From Strobilurus pachycystidiatus (taxonomy: Eukaryota > Basidiomycota > Agaricomycetes > Agaricales > Physalacriaceae): DNA of 64,000 nt. The stretch spans positions 1,054,001 through 1,118,000 of the forward strand of contig JAHLMK010000018.1 in assembly GCA_019915135.1 (NCBI GenBank). Reading direction: 5' to 3'. This document shows positions 36,933 through 47,866 of this stretch, piece by piece. Under the pieces are notes generated by a model. The model saw only the letters and a program-made list of their open reading frames with translations, searched no databases and was not told the DNA's origin. Position numbers and translations under genes: made by a program. Position 1 is the stretch's first letter; the number at the start of each line of letters is the position of its first letter.

Positions 36933-39527
36933 ATGTTTGAGGAATCCACCCGCAATGATACCATAGAAGTCCCGACATTTGGGCAAAAATACCTCCCTCT
37001 CTTGACCGAGGACGAACTCGAGAATCTTATTGAACACGTCATGGACTCCATAGTCGCACAAAAACAGTGGTGCGCGGAGAAGGGCTGGGCGGCGATACAG
37101 AAGATTCAGGGAGTCAGTGAGGACGACACTTGCGCAGGGCTGGCAGTCATTGCGGACTCCATTTACGAGGCCTGTGTCTCTTGGGACAAGGATGTCAACA
37201 AACTCGGGCCCCGCACAACAACTTGGCTGTGTGAACCCAGTCTCACGACGTACTCCGAACAATCTGGAGGCTCGATGATCACCGATACGCGCTCACTTCG
37301 CGTAAAATCGTCAACACCCAAAGACCGCCGCCCAAATGCGACTCTCACCGTGCGTCCTTCGACCCCCGACACGTCTTTCGTAGGGGATCGTATGCAAAGG
37401 CCTACCTCAGATGTCACTAGTCTGGGAGAGATCAATTTATACGAAGAAGATCGAGCAGAGGTAAGTGCTAGTATCGTTCAGTCGAATCTCGAGAAGTGGG
37501 TACTAACCATTCGGCAGAATGAGGCGAAACTGTTGAACGCTGCCCGCCATATCCTATATAGCGATCCTTGTCGACGGTTCATAAATGCCATGTCGATTGA
37601 AGCCAGCGCTATGCGGCTTTGGCACTTTTGCCGATCCCACATCGCCGTGTCTAAAACATTTGATTATCATAAGGTCAGTCCGCTGGCAGCACTGTTTGTT
37701 TGGGTCCATATCTGATAATCGCTACAGGAACCCAAGGACCTTGTGCGCTTCGTCGTTTTTTTCACCTTTGCCTCCTACGCCGCTCAGGGCCACGATGAGG
37801 ACGTCGTTCGTGTCCGGGATGAGGAGAACAACATACAATATCAATTCAAGGTCGGCGGGAAGACATACCAGACTCTCGTGACTCTTGACGAGTCGCGCGC
37901 CCTTGACATTGTCACCCGTGCGACCCGTGTCTGGGTGGTGAAAGAATACGACGAAAACGGCGAGCTGGTTGGGGATGAACTTGTCCTCAAGGACGTCTGG
38001 CTGTACTCTGACGCGAAGAGTGAACTCGATATTCAGAACGATATCTTCACTTCTCTGCGGCAGTTGGATTCGACCATGCCTGCAGACCAAAAGCCTAATG
38101 GAGTCGCTTCTCTGGAAGATGACGCCAGGAGATATTTCCTGACGATTCTCCACGACGAAGCCGTCAGTGTCGCCGATGAGCTGGACGAAGCTACGTTACC
38201 AGACAACGGCACTCCATTCTTCTATACCCCAGAACCCATTTCAACACCCGCGGCCGGTGCTGCCATTCCGGAATCCATGCGTGGCGCACTCCCTGTCGGA
38301 AACCCCCAACCCATTTTCGTACCCTTTCGGGATCGAAGAGCGACTACCGACCACAAACCTCGCACACACCGGCGTGTTATTTTCAAAGAACGTTGCAAGA
38401 CCTTCTACGAGGTCAACAAATACGTCGATTTGACTGAGGGCTTAGCGCAACTCGTTGAAGGTATTCTACTCTTTCTTCATTGAGAATTGAATTGGCTGAT
38501 GTCTCGATCAGGACTCTATTACATGCGATTGGCAGGCTATGTACATCGTGATATCAGCCCCGGCAATAGTCTCGTTTATAATCACCAAGTCAAGATCTCT
38601 GACCTGGAATACACTCGACGCTACGAAGACATCACATCGAACAACAGTCCCCTTACTGTCAGTCTTGAGCTCATTTTCTTCAACTAATTACTGATGTTCA
38701 CTATCTAGGGTACGCCAGCCTTCATGGCTGTGGAGTATCAACAACGCGAACATCTGTTTCTTCCCCAATCGGCGAAGTGCAATTACTTCAGAGCCGAGGA
38801 ACCTCAGCCGCAATGGTTCAAATTCAACTTCATTCATGATCTCGAATCGGTCGCTTGGATTTACGCCTGGCATCTCTTCCACACCGTACCAGATGGCCTG
38901 TGTACACCGACCACACGCGATGCCCGCCTTACCATCCAGGATATGGCCCTCGATTTGTTCCACGGATCCGTCGAGGGATCCAATCTGCGCACTCGATTCA
39001 TCGAACGAGTCATGGGGACCGATGGCGTGTTTCGTCAAGCGATGGACACGCTCACGTCCGCATACACCTCGAAGGTCGGAGGTTATCTGGTCAAAGGCCT
39101 GGGTGCTTTTCAAAAGATCACCAAGTGCTACTCGACGATTGAGGCCTCAACACCGCTGGATGCCGATGATTCAAGATTGACGAGATGGGATCCTGAATTG
39201 TTCACTCAGGAATTCCATGGCGCGCTCCGAGATTGGTTCAGAAAGATTCATGGTGCTCTGACGAGGCATACTGAGGGTGCAACTCTTGTGTCCGTCCCGT
39301 TGGAGGGCCGACCCTCCACTCCGGACCCGAAGACGCGGTGTTCGTCTGCAAAGCGAAAGGGAGATGATTCTGACGAGCTCGAGGGCTCACCGGCGAAACA
39401 ACGATTCAGGACTTCCTCGACCGCCAAGACGCGGGATGCTCCGCGACAGTTCAAACAGAAGGCGGGGACAACCAGCGGATCGCAGAAAGCTGGTCGGGGG
39501 AAAGCAAAGAGTAAACGTTCGAAGTAG
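36933..39527 (+). CDS. FunK1-type fungal protein kinase, copy 3 (5'-degenerate)
   Basis: Exons 36933-37460, 37518-37673, 37728-38460, 38512-38657 and 38709-39527 join in frame. From MFEESTR onward the protein aligns closely with copy 2, including ALDIVTRATRVWVVKE, YVHRDISPGN, ISDLEYTRRYE, GTPAFMAVEYQ, LESVAWIYAW and the basic C-terminal tail. The catalytic aspartates are kept. The first 40 or so residues of copy 2 have no open counterpart: three in-frame stops precede the first usable ATG at 36933. Copy 3 therefore makes an N-terminally shortened kinase or is an early pseudogene. The rest of the frame is undamaged, which suggests either recent decay or continued use of the shorter product. 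Confidence 0.75.
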
Positions 39528-39798
39528 ATGCTCTGTGTCGTCTGTCAATTAATGCCGCTGTTTCGCTACAGTACTGAACATTGCACCAAATATTAAGATT
39601 TTGTACATTCGAGCTGATACATTGTGCCTCCGCGAACAAAAAGGAACAGAATGCGTCCCACTTGTCTTTGTTTATGCATTCAGGTCGCGCAGACGCACAT
39701 TTCAAGTGACAGGCTTGCATAGTACACATCTTCCGGTATAGAGGGGATTGAATACAAGGCATAACTATATAAGTACATATGCAATAAGTAAATCATCA

Positions 39799-41265
39799 TC
39801 ATGAATTGATCGACTGTGTAAATCCAGCGACGAAGGACTTTATCGGACGCAACAGCCACTGTACCACACTACCGCTGGGCGGAGCCTCGTACGTCTCATC
39901 CCTCGGTCTGTTCGACGGCCGCTCCTCCTCCTCCTCCCCATCCTCTTCTTCTTCCATCCGCCTCTTCTTGCTGGTGACTGGGCTAGCTGCCGGTACGAGG
40001 GTAGCTTCTGTTGAGCCCGATACTGAAGGGGTCTTGGGACTGAATAGAAGTGAGTGAAGGACGAATACTGGAAAGTGGGACTAGACGCACGCGGCACATT
40101 CAGTCTTGTGTGCTTCCCACTTCTCCAAGTTGTAGTCGGCTCCAGCAAGCTTCACGACGCTACCACACTGTTTGCATTCTATATGGCGCGGAGAGTGGTC
40201 CTTGACCTGCGCGTCGTTGATGACGCGTATCTTGCGTTCCGCCATGGCTACGCGCGAACTAGGTCTGGGATCGTGAGCACACGATGAAAAATATGGGATA
40301 TGTGGACCTACTGGGTATCTGAGCAGATAACTTGATGCTTGTTCCAGTTGTACAACGAGTAAGGCGCGTTATTATGGACCTTGATCCACTTTTGGCAGCG
40401 CTTGCACAACGCTTGGAGGGGTTCCACCTTTTCAGCGCGCGCGTCATTCTCCAGTATCTCCTTGCGCTCTGCCTCGGTCCTGAGCTGCACGCTTGGTGTG
40501 CTCCCACTTTCAGACTCGGCTTCGCTGTATAGGAAATCAGACAAAAATGCTAGCAGAGGCACAGGACGCACTACATGGACTTGGGGACCTTCTGATCACA
40601 CTTCTCGCGATGTTTCTCCCAAGGGCGTACATTGTACGTGGTCTTCTTGCCTAGGCTGACATACTTCTGACAGCGCGAGCAGAGGACGCGAGTGGGCTCG
40701 AGCTCGGCACACTCTGGCTGGTTCTTGAAGTACGCGATGCGTTCCGGCTCAGTCCGGCGGACTTTGCTGAGACTGACGAAGGATTCGGCAACAGAGGCGT
40801 CGTCGTCGATCTCGGATTCGGTTTGGGTATCTTTCCTGGCTAAGAAGTGAGCCGGTAGGGCGGGAGTATATAGCAAGATTGCACTGACTGGAGACTGGAG
40901 CGCGGTTTGGCGAAGCGACCCGAAGGAGCTTTGGTCGACGAGGACGAAGGGGCAATGCCGCGCAAAGAGCCTATTGACGGCCCTCGACCATGGCTGGAGC
41001 TCAGTGGCTTGGCCGAGCTTAGTGGCTTGCTTGACTCTGGCCGCTTCGGAGACGGGACCCTACAATTATGATTAGCGCATGTCGAGATAAGATTGGATGG
41101 GATGGCGCACTTGAAGTCAATCTTCTTGATCCCATTACTGCTCGTTGTCTGGATGATGTGTCAACTGAGCAGGCGATAGCGACCAAAGACTGATCCAACC
41201 TTTTCGATGGACTTTTTCGCCTTGTTCGTCGTCGCGCTGGCCGTGGACTTGGTGTCGGCCGGCAT
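39799..41265 (-). CDS. Protein with three CxxC/WxxHxxxC zinc-finger-like repeats, function unknown
   Basis: About seven exons can be joined from ATG 41265 (MPADTKSTAS) to TGA 39799-39801. After a Ser/Lys-rich N-terminus come three repeats, each with C-x2-C, 15-16 residues, W-x2-H-x3-C: CSRC with WEKHREKC (about 40596-40685), CKRC with WNKHQVIC (about 40322-40415) and CKQC with WEAHKTEC (about 40096-40180). Three Cys and one His per repeat suggest a small CCHC zinc-binding fold. The first two are preceded by a charged segment with E-x-E-R. The C-terminus is acidic, then hydrophobic (SVVQWLLRPIKSFVAGF). The same motif recurs at 58288-59002. I do not recognise a named family; a nucleic-acid or protein-binding role is only a guess. 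Confidence 0.65.
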
Positions 41266-41980
41266 TTCAGAGTCCGAGGCAGAAAAGAGGCTGCAAAGTG
41301 TCAGAGCAGGCTGTGGGACCCTGGCGCGACACGCACTCTGAATGATCCTTGCTCTTCTTCTATGCGCCCGGGAATTGAGGCTGAGATGACGGTTGTTGGA
41401 GAAGATTGACAGACCTTTTGACGGTCAAGATATGTGTATTTGATGTTCTTTGACCTGGGCGACGGTCAGACTGGTCCGAGCACAACGTTGTCAAGAGCAT
41501 ACCTCGGTGATAGTTCCATTCTGACCGCCTGCCGTGGCCGTTCGGTCTAGCCTCGTGCCTTTGTTTGGCCTTGTCTACTTGTCGATTCACACTGCAATTC
41601 ACACTCTTTCTCTATCCAGCTTCAACCGACGTTCTTTCCAGACCCAAATCTGAACACTGCTCAAAAGACAGAAATTGAGGAAGAGCTTTTCTCTCAGGTC
41701 TAACTGCACAAGATCCCAAGTACACATTGAGTACACAGTCGTGAGTTCTCATGAGTTCTTGTCCATGAATGATCAGTATGCTGGCAGGGTACTGTTCAGT
41801 ATTCTCTATAATCACTGTGCTGATGTGTAAGAAGCCTTGAGCATCGATTCTGAAATACGCTCCGCTAGTCCACGCGACCAACGCGTGCTTGGGGTCTACT
41901 CACTTACATACATCCATCTCCCCAAGGCGGACTCTCGACACAAAGATGACCCCACACATGACCCCGGATCCGGCACAACA
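41266..41980. other. Intergenic region before the transaldolase gene
   Basis: No coding frame with supporting motifs was found; the 89-codon minus frame at 41612-41881 has none. The left part should contain the promoter of the zinc-repeat gene. Confidence 0.4.
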
Positions 41981-41983
41981 GAT

Positions 41984-41990
41984 ATATAAT
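41984..41990 (+). promoter_or_regulatory. TATA-like element of the transaldolase gene
   Basis: A TATATAA run lies about 72 bases upstream of ATG 42062, a plausible core promoter position. Sequence inference only. Confidence 0.4.
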
Positions 41991-42061
41991 CTGCATCCGC
42001 CTTCCGTTCACCCATATCCCACTCTTCCTTCTGCAGCTACCGGGGCTGCTACCCACATAAT

Positions 42062-43295
42062 ATGGCATCCAAACCTACTCTTCTCGATCAAATCCGCGCC
42101 ACTCTGACCGTAGATGTGGACTCGATGGACCCGGCGGTGGCGAAGCGGCACACGACTCAAGATACAAAGTTCGCGGATATGACCTCGAATCAGGCGATCG
42201 TTATGGGTAATGCCAGCCCGGAGATGATCCAGCGTGCTATCGAGCATGCCAAGTCGTTGAAGTCCTCAGAGGTCACGATTGAGCGCGTCGTAGACGTTTT
42301 GGTCTGTCTCCGTCCATCCCATCGATATAAACCTAGAGCTCTGATACTCAACTTATGATCAGACAGTCCTGCTCGCGAAAGAGGTCTTACCCTACCTCAC
42401 CGGTAACGTCCATGCCCAAACCTCGCCGAGCGTCGGGTATAGCGTCGAGGGTACTATCAACGAGGCCCGGCGTATCGTGGGTACGTTTGAGGAATTGGGG
42501 GTCCCGAGGACAAGGGTGTGTATCAAGATCCCTGTCACAACCGAAGGCGCGCTGGCTTGTCAAGCCTTGAAAGCAGAGGGCATACAGACTCTGGGAACGT
42601 GCGTGTTCAGCGTGGAGCAGGCGCTGGCTGCTGGACAGGCTGGTTGTTTGTATTTGGCGCCGTACTTCAATGGTGATCCATTTATTTTGCATGTGAAGGG
42701 ACACGTCCTGATATGGTTTCATCAGAATTGCAGGTCCACTTTGTCGAAGGGACTTGGAAAGCGTACCGTGTAGGTGTCAAGGGGGAGGAACATCCGATGA
42801 TTGACGTCGTGCGATCTATCGTTAGCGTGTATAAAAAGTTGGGGATCAAGACCTTTGTTATGCCGGCTAGGTGTGTATCATTTCCTTTGCCACGACGCGT
42901 CACGACTAAGAAAAACATGCACAGTATCGTCACTGCACAAGAGGTTATTTCATTAGCAGCGCTACAGGTGGACCATTTGACATTGTCCGGCGCTGTGCTT
43001 GACGAGCTGGCTACTCTACCTCCTGTACCCGTTGAACAACTCAAAGACGCTCTGAAGAGAGATCTGGACCCAGCTGAACTGCAAGGTTTGCGACGCTTTC
43101 CATTCGACCCTTCCAATTCGCTAAGTTCCCTCGGCTGCAGTGATAGAGAATGATTATCTCGCCGAGGGTGGCAAGCTGCTATCGGAAGCGCTTACTACGA
43201 ATGCGGAAGTGGCAAGAAGGCTGAAATATGCTCTGGACAAGTTTGACGAATGCGAAGGCAAGACGAAAGGGATGATCAAGAAGCTGTTGGTGTGA
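42062..43295 (+). CDS. Transaldolase-family protein
   Basis: Five exons (42062-42301, 42363-42672, 42726-42870, 42925-43085, 43141-43295) give 336 residues, the usual length. Transaldolases transfer a dihydroxyacetone unit between sugar phosphates in the non-oxidative pentose phosphate pathway, through a Schiff base on a Lys in the beta barrel. That Lys is the K of VCIKIPVTTEG. The following strand ends in LAPYFN, and the loop with IDVVRSIVSVYKKLGIKTFVMPAS is typical. The sequence departs from the classical enzyme in places, so it may be a transaldolase-like paralogue. Its last 20 coding bases overlap the end of the convergent histone deacetylase gene. Confidence 0.85.
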
Positions 43296-44483
43296 TGGCC
43301 GCTGCTAGCGCAGGCAGGATTTCTTTTTCGTATTTTGCGGTGACCTCGGAGAGGTATGCGGGTGTATTTTGGTCCTGCATGCTGCTTGGCGGGATTTCGA
43401 GCGTAAATGAAGGCGAATACAGAGGGAAAAATTGGTGGTCGTATGGTATTTCGGTGTCATATGGGAGTGGGTCGGATAGTAGCTGTGGAATATAAGATCC
43501 AAATTCCCCAAACACAGGCAGAAAAGACTTACGGCGATTGAGGTTAGATATGCCCAGGCTCGAGCGGCGTTTGGGGAGTTGTATCCGCCTCCTCCAAGAA
43601 GGAGCTTCTTGCCAGGAAAGGTGCGGAGGATTTCGTGAATGTAGTACCCCATGGAACCGGTTTGGTCCAGAGGGAGTGACCAGTTCATGACGGCGTGAGG
43701 GTCCCCTGCAAGGGCGTCTACACCGCACTGAATGACGATATGTGTCGGTGCGAAGAGCTGGGCGACTTGGCGGATGATGGTGAAGACGTGCAGATAGGTG
43801 GCGTTTGATGCACCGCGCTGAAGTGGGATGGAAAGGGTGAACGGGTCAAAGGGGGTGGTTTCTTGCCCAGGAAGCTGGATGGCAGCCAAGGGCGATACAG
43901 GAAAGAACCCCGCCGATGTGTGATGCACGCTCAACGTAAGGACAGAGCTTTGGCCATAGAACGCCTGAGAGACTCCGTCGGAAAAGTGGAGGTCAAGGTC
44001 GATGTACATGACTCGTGGACGCGTAGCATGGAGGTCTTTGACGCGTCTCATTGCCAGGATGGCAAGCACGCAGTCGGCGATGTAGCAATAGCCCGAGGCG
44101 GAGGACTTTTGGGCGTGATGGCGCCCACCCTCCCATGAGATTGCGACGTCAGTAAGCTGAAGAGCTTTCACTGCTGTCAATGTCGCGCCGGCGACGAGCT
44201 GTACATATAGAGGGAGACCAGGAAAGATGGGACAATCATGATCGAGGCCATGGGCGGCAGACGAACTCGCAGAAGAGTCAAATAACGCGTCGATATATTC
44301 AGTAGAATGATATTCTGCCAAATCCTGGCGGGTTGCCGGTATTGGCTTCACGGCATGGACCTTTTGAAGGAGTCCAAGGCTGGAAGCAAGGGAGTGGACC
44401 AGCGTAGAGCGATTTTTGTTCGATGGGAGCAGAGAGCCCACCTCGACCAGCTGAGAGCTGATTATGTATGCAACCTTGACCAT
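43276..44483 (-). CDS. Class I histone deacetylase (Hos1/HDAC8-like)
   Basis: Two exons: the first runs from ATG 44483 to 43533, the second ends at TGA 43276-43278, giving about 385 residues. Catalytic features of zinc deacetylases are all visible: the paired His in GGRHHAQKSSASGYCYIAD, zinc ligands in YIDLDLHFSDGV, the third zinc Asp in QCGVDALAGDP, and the GGGGYN tyrosine loop. HFSDGV replaces the usual HHGDGV, as tolerated in divergent Hos1-like enzymes. The enzyme would remove acetyl groups from histone or cohesin lysines in the nucleus. It is convergent with the transaldolase gene and overlaps it by 20 coding bases. Confidence 0.9.
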
Positions 44484-44788
44484 GTGGCAGGAGCACAAAG
44501 GTGGCGCCGGCGAGCTGTACCGTGTGTACGTAAATATCCAACTGTGGCACGATCACATGATGTTCAATTCTAGCCTGACCAGTAACCATCATCAACACTT
44601 TGGCCGTCGGTTGTCCTCATGGAGAACATAAGCCCCAATGTTCCTCGGCTGGACCTCGCCAAGGTTGCCCAAGGATCAAACAGGGATCCGGCGAGGATGC
44701 TGATCAGCCCGCCGCCCGAGGAGGAGCTGAGGCAGCAGCGGGTGCGTCGGCCTTTTTTCCCATCATTTTCCGCATTTTCTGAACAATA

Positions 44789-44848
44789 ATGGCAGACACC
44801 GAAGACTGGGTCCATGTCGAAGCGGAAGCGGACGGTCGCACAGCCTAA
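44789..44848 (+). promoter_or_regulatory. Upstream ORF overlapping the start codon of the acidic-protein gene
   Basis: An ATG at 44789 opens a 19-codon frame (MADTEDWVHVE start) that ends at a TAA at 44846-44848. It overlaps the main ATG at 44814 in another frame. If this leader is transcribed, ribosomes starting at 44789 would bypass the main start, so it could lower translation. Whether it lies in the mRNA is unknown. Confidence 0.4.
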
Positions 44849-47685
44849 CCAACTCACGCCCAATCCCAAGCCGCGCAAGCAGGTCCGCAACGAGCGCACG
44901 CCCAGCCCAACCCGCACCCGCTCGCCCAATCCCAAACTAGTCCTACTCCTGTCGCCCCATGTCAACAACCCTAACGCAGACTATCTGCCTGGCCCCGCAC
45001 TGCGCCGACGCAGCGCCACGCCGTCCCTCGTCCCGTACGAGCCGCCCAAAGACGTCTTCACCCCGCCTCGTGAGGTCATCATCACTCCCGCTGCCAATAC
45101 GCCTCGCCGCCGTGCTCGAGCCAAGCCAAAGCTGCTCGCCATCAAGACCGAGCCACCCGTCATCGACCTCTCGGAGCCCATGCCGCCCGCCAGCCCGACC
45201 GACGACCCGCTCCTTCTCACCGGTCCGCCCTCGCAGCCCTCCCTACCTCCATCGACTCCGCCCAGACGGCCCTCTTCCAGCCCCAATGACGCTGGCTGGG
45301 GCACGTCGTGCGACAGCATGGATCTCGACACCCGGCCCGTCGTCGACATTCTCTTTCCCAATGCCGCCGATCTCAGCGGGTCATGGAGCGACAGCGACAG
45401 CGAAGACGACAACGACGAGCTCATGCACGGCGAAAGCGAGTTCACTGGCAAATGGCGTATGACAAAGATCCCGACAAAGCAGGACCCGCCCAGCAGCGCC
45501 ACTCGTTGCCGGCAAGACAGCTGGGGTCGGCCCATCAGTCCCCATCCATTCCGGCGTCGTGTCTCTAGAGTTGCCGAGGAGGAGGAAGAGGAAGAGGATA
45601 CCGCTACACAACACCAGGAACAGTCTGACGATGAACAAGAAGAGCGCGAGGTCAGAGCAATGTCGGTGGAATTGGACGACAACGAACGCGACAACGAGGT
45701 CCCCGTCGCCGACTATGACGACGACGAGCCTATGGCTGATGTACAGCATCCCCAAGACACACCCGACGTCCATCTACCCGACAACACTATCTTGGTCCAA
45801 CAAGAAGAGCATGACGATTATTTCTCTGTGGAAATCTCTGCCCCATCTACTGTAGAAGCAGAGGAGGAGGATGTAGCTGAAGAAGAAGAAGTCCGCGCAA
45901 TGTCAGTGGACAGAGAGGACGCTCCATCTCCTCAACTTCCCTCGCATCAACTATCTACTCCGAGGACTATTCCCGCGGCTTTGGATACACACCTAGACGC
46001 CGACGCCGGCGTCGAAGAAGACAGTGACGATGACGAGAGCGACGCGGAGGTCGTCGATGTTGGCCTCGTCAAGATTACGAGCAAGGATCCTCTTGCTGCT
46101 GCCACTGTTGCAGCTATATTGAAGCAGGTACGATCTAAACTCTTAAAGTGCTACTTTATGCTAACTAGTTAATTAGTACAACTACGACTGTTTCACAAAG
46201 GCGAAACTCAAAGGCAGTCAGAGTCGACGAAAGACTCTTGACGGCGGCATTCAGAAGCGACCATTTGCGACGCCGCCTAGACAGCGTCCCAGGAGCTTTG
46301 GTGGCGTTATTGGGGACAAGGTCTATATCCCAGGCAGTCCAGTGACTACTTTGGACAACCTTTTGGAGCAAGCGGAGGTTGAGGTCAAGAGCAGCAAGCA
46401 ACCCTTGACCTTCAGGCAACCCGAGCCGTATGTGTATAACGGTAGCGGTGGTGCGTGGACCAAAGAGGAGTGGAAAGTGCTAGACATGTGCTTTACCGAG
46501 GAACGCTACGAACTCGGTGGTGGCGAAGATGACCTGGCCAACGTAGACGATGTCCAAGTTTCCAACGTTGTCGCCAGATTTGAAGGAATAGTTCCGTACG
46601 GCGAATGGACCAAGTATGTATCTTATTTTTGGGAGAACTCTCTCACTCATATCTTTGACAGGGATGACGTCGAACGACGCGTTACCGCCATCCGTAACAA
46701 GCAACGCGGCGGGAATGTCGCGCCTCCACTGACTCCCCGTGGTACTCCGACGCGATCGAGAGTCGACAGTCCGCTTTTGGCTCGTGCACGCGAGGCTAAC
46801 ATGGAGGTGCCGGACTTTACACCTCTTGGACGACGAGCCATGCCTCCTGCACGCGTCAAGAGGGGATCTGCGCCGTCTTTCCGCCTTCCTGAACCACTCA
46901 CCCAGGGTGCTCCCTTCCAGAATTTGGGCGGACCATCTGCCTTGCTTGCTCCCCGCTATACGCATTTGTTGGACGAAGCCCATGCCATCGCGTCCGGCAA
47001 ACCGCGCCTCGTCGTTCCCGAAGCAAATCCCGAGCCTCAGGAGGACGAGGAAGAGGAGGAAGCTGATAGTTCGTTGGAAACTAGCATCGACGAATCCGTC
47101 GATACCTCTCAGGATGAATCCTTCGATACAAGTCGGGAAGAGGAGATTGTCCAAACGCCTGTCCAGCACACTGCGCGGCGACCTGCACCTCGAACGAGTA
47201 TTGGGAACCGCGTCAAAGGTTTCCTGTTCTCATACCTCCCCTCGACAACCAAGACCGAGCCCGTCAAGAAGCGTGCTGCACCTCGTCCTAATCGACTGCC
47301 CCCTCCTCCTATTGGACTGCTCGACAAGCCTCGCGGTCCCATCACAACACCAGTCAAGGCGCCGGAACCCAAAGCGCCCACTCCCAAGGACATCGTTGAC
47401 CTCCAGCACGTGGAGGAGCCAAAGCCAAAGTCGATGATCCCGAGGAAGATGGTGCCGAGGAGGATGGTGGACCTGAACCACATCAGCCCGGAGAAGGAAG
47501 TGCAACAGAAGCCGGTGGTGGATATGCGACCGAGGAGGAGCAGTGGCGCGAGCGTCAAGGATATGATCCAAGGATTTGAGGAGTTACGCAAGTCGCAGGG
47601 CAAGGCGCCTGAAGTGAAGCGAACGAAGAGTGTGGGTGATCTAAGGAACAAGACTGCCCCAGCTGGCCGGCCAGTGTGGAGGTGA
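44814..47685 (+). CDS. Large acidic, low-complexity protein of unknown function, probably nuclear
   Basis: Three exons (44814-46127, 46177-46613, 46662-47685) join in frame to 924 residues. The first half is Pro/Ser-rich, then strongly acidic (runs of Glu and Asp), with basic motifs near the N-terminus (SKRKR). The second half has a compact, conserved-looking segment encoded around 46430-46710 (WTKEEWKVLDMCFTEERYE, then EGIVPYGEWTK and DDVERRVTAIRNK). It has some resemblance to a helical SANT/Myb-like unit, but I would not call the domain. The C-terminal part is Pro/Lys-rich. No recognised family. Disorder, acidity and basic patches suggest a chromatin or nuclear scaffold role, as inference only. 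Confidence 0.7.
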
Positions 47686-47866
47686 ACGAGGATATATGAA
47701 GATAAGTAACCGTTATGATTTAGTTATGGCATGTATGGATCAGATCTGTCGTTTTTCTTTCTCTTGTCGTCGTCGTCGCAATTTTGTATATACAAATGTC
47801 GTTATACATGATATCTTTAATCAATCACTTACACACATAGTTGTTTAGCTGTCGTTTTCATACTCG

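Larger units (their letters stand above)
33789..39527. repeat. Head-to-head inverted duplication of a FunK1 kinase gene
   Basis: The two arms are 33789-36498 (minus) and about 36864-39527 (plus), roughly 2.65 kb each around a short spacer. Similarity covers exons and intron positions end to end, including the C-terminal tail. It stops at or near the gene ends, so the duplicated unit is essentially the gene. Such palindromic arms can exchange sequence by gene conversion and can be unstable. Confidence 0.8.

Noticed and set aside
44981..45694. A 237-codon minus-strand frame rich in Ser and Arg
   Set aside because: It is the antisense shadow of the low-complexity acidic protein on the plus strand; composition is biased and no start or splice context supports it.
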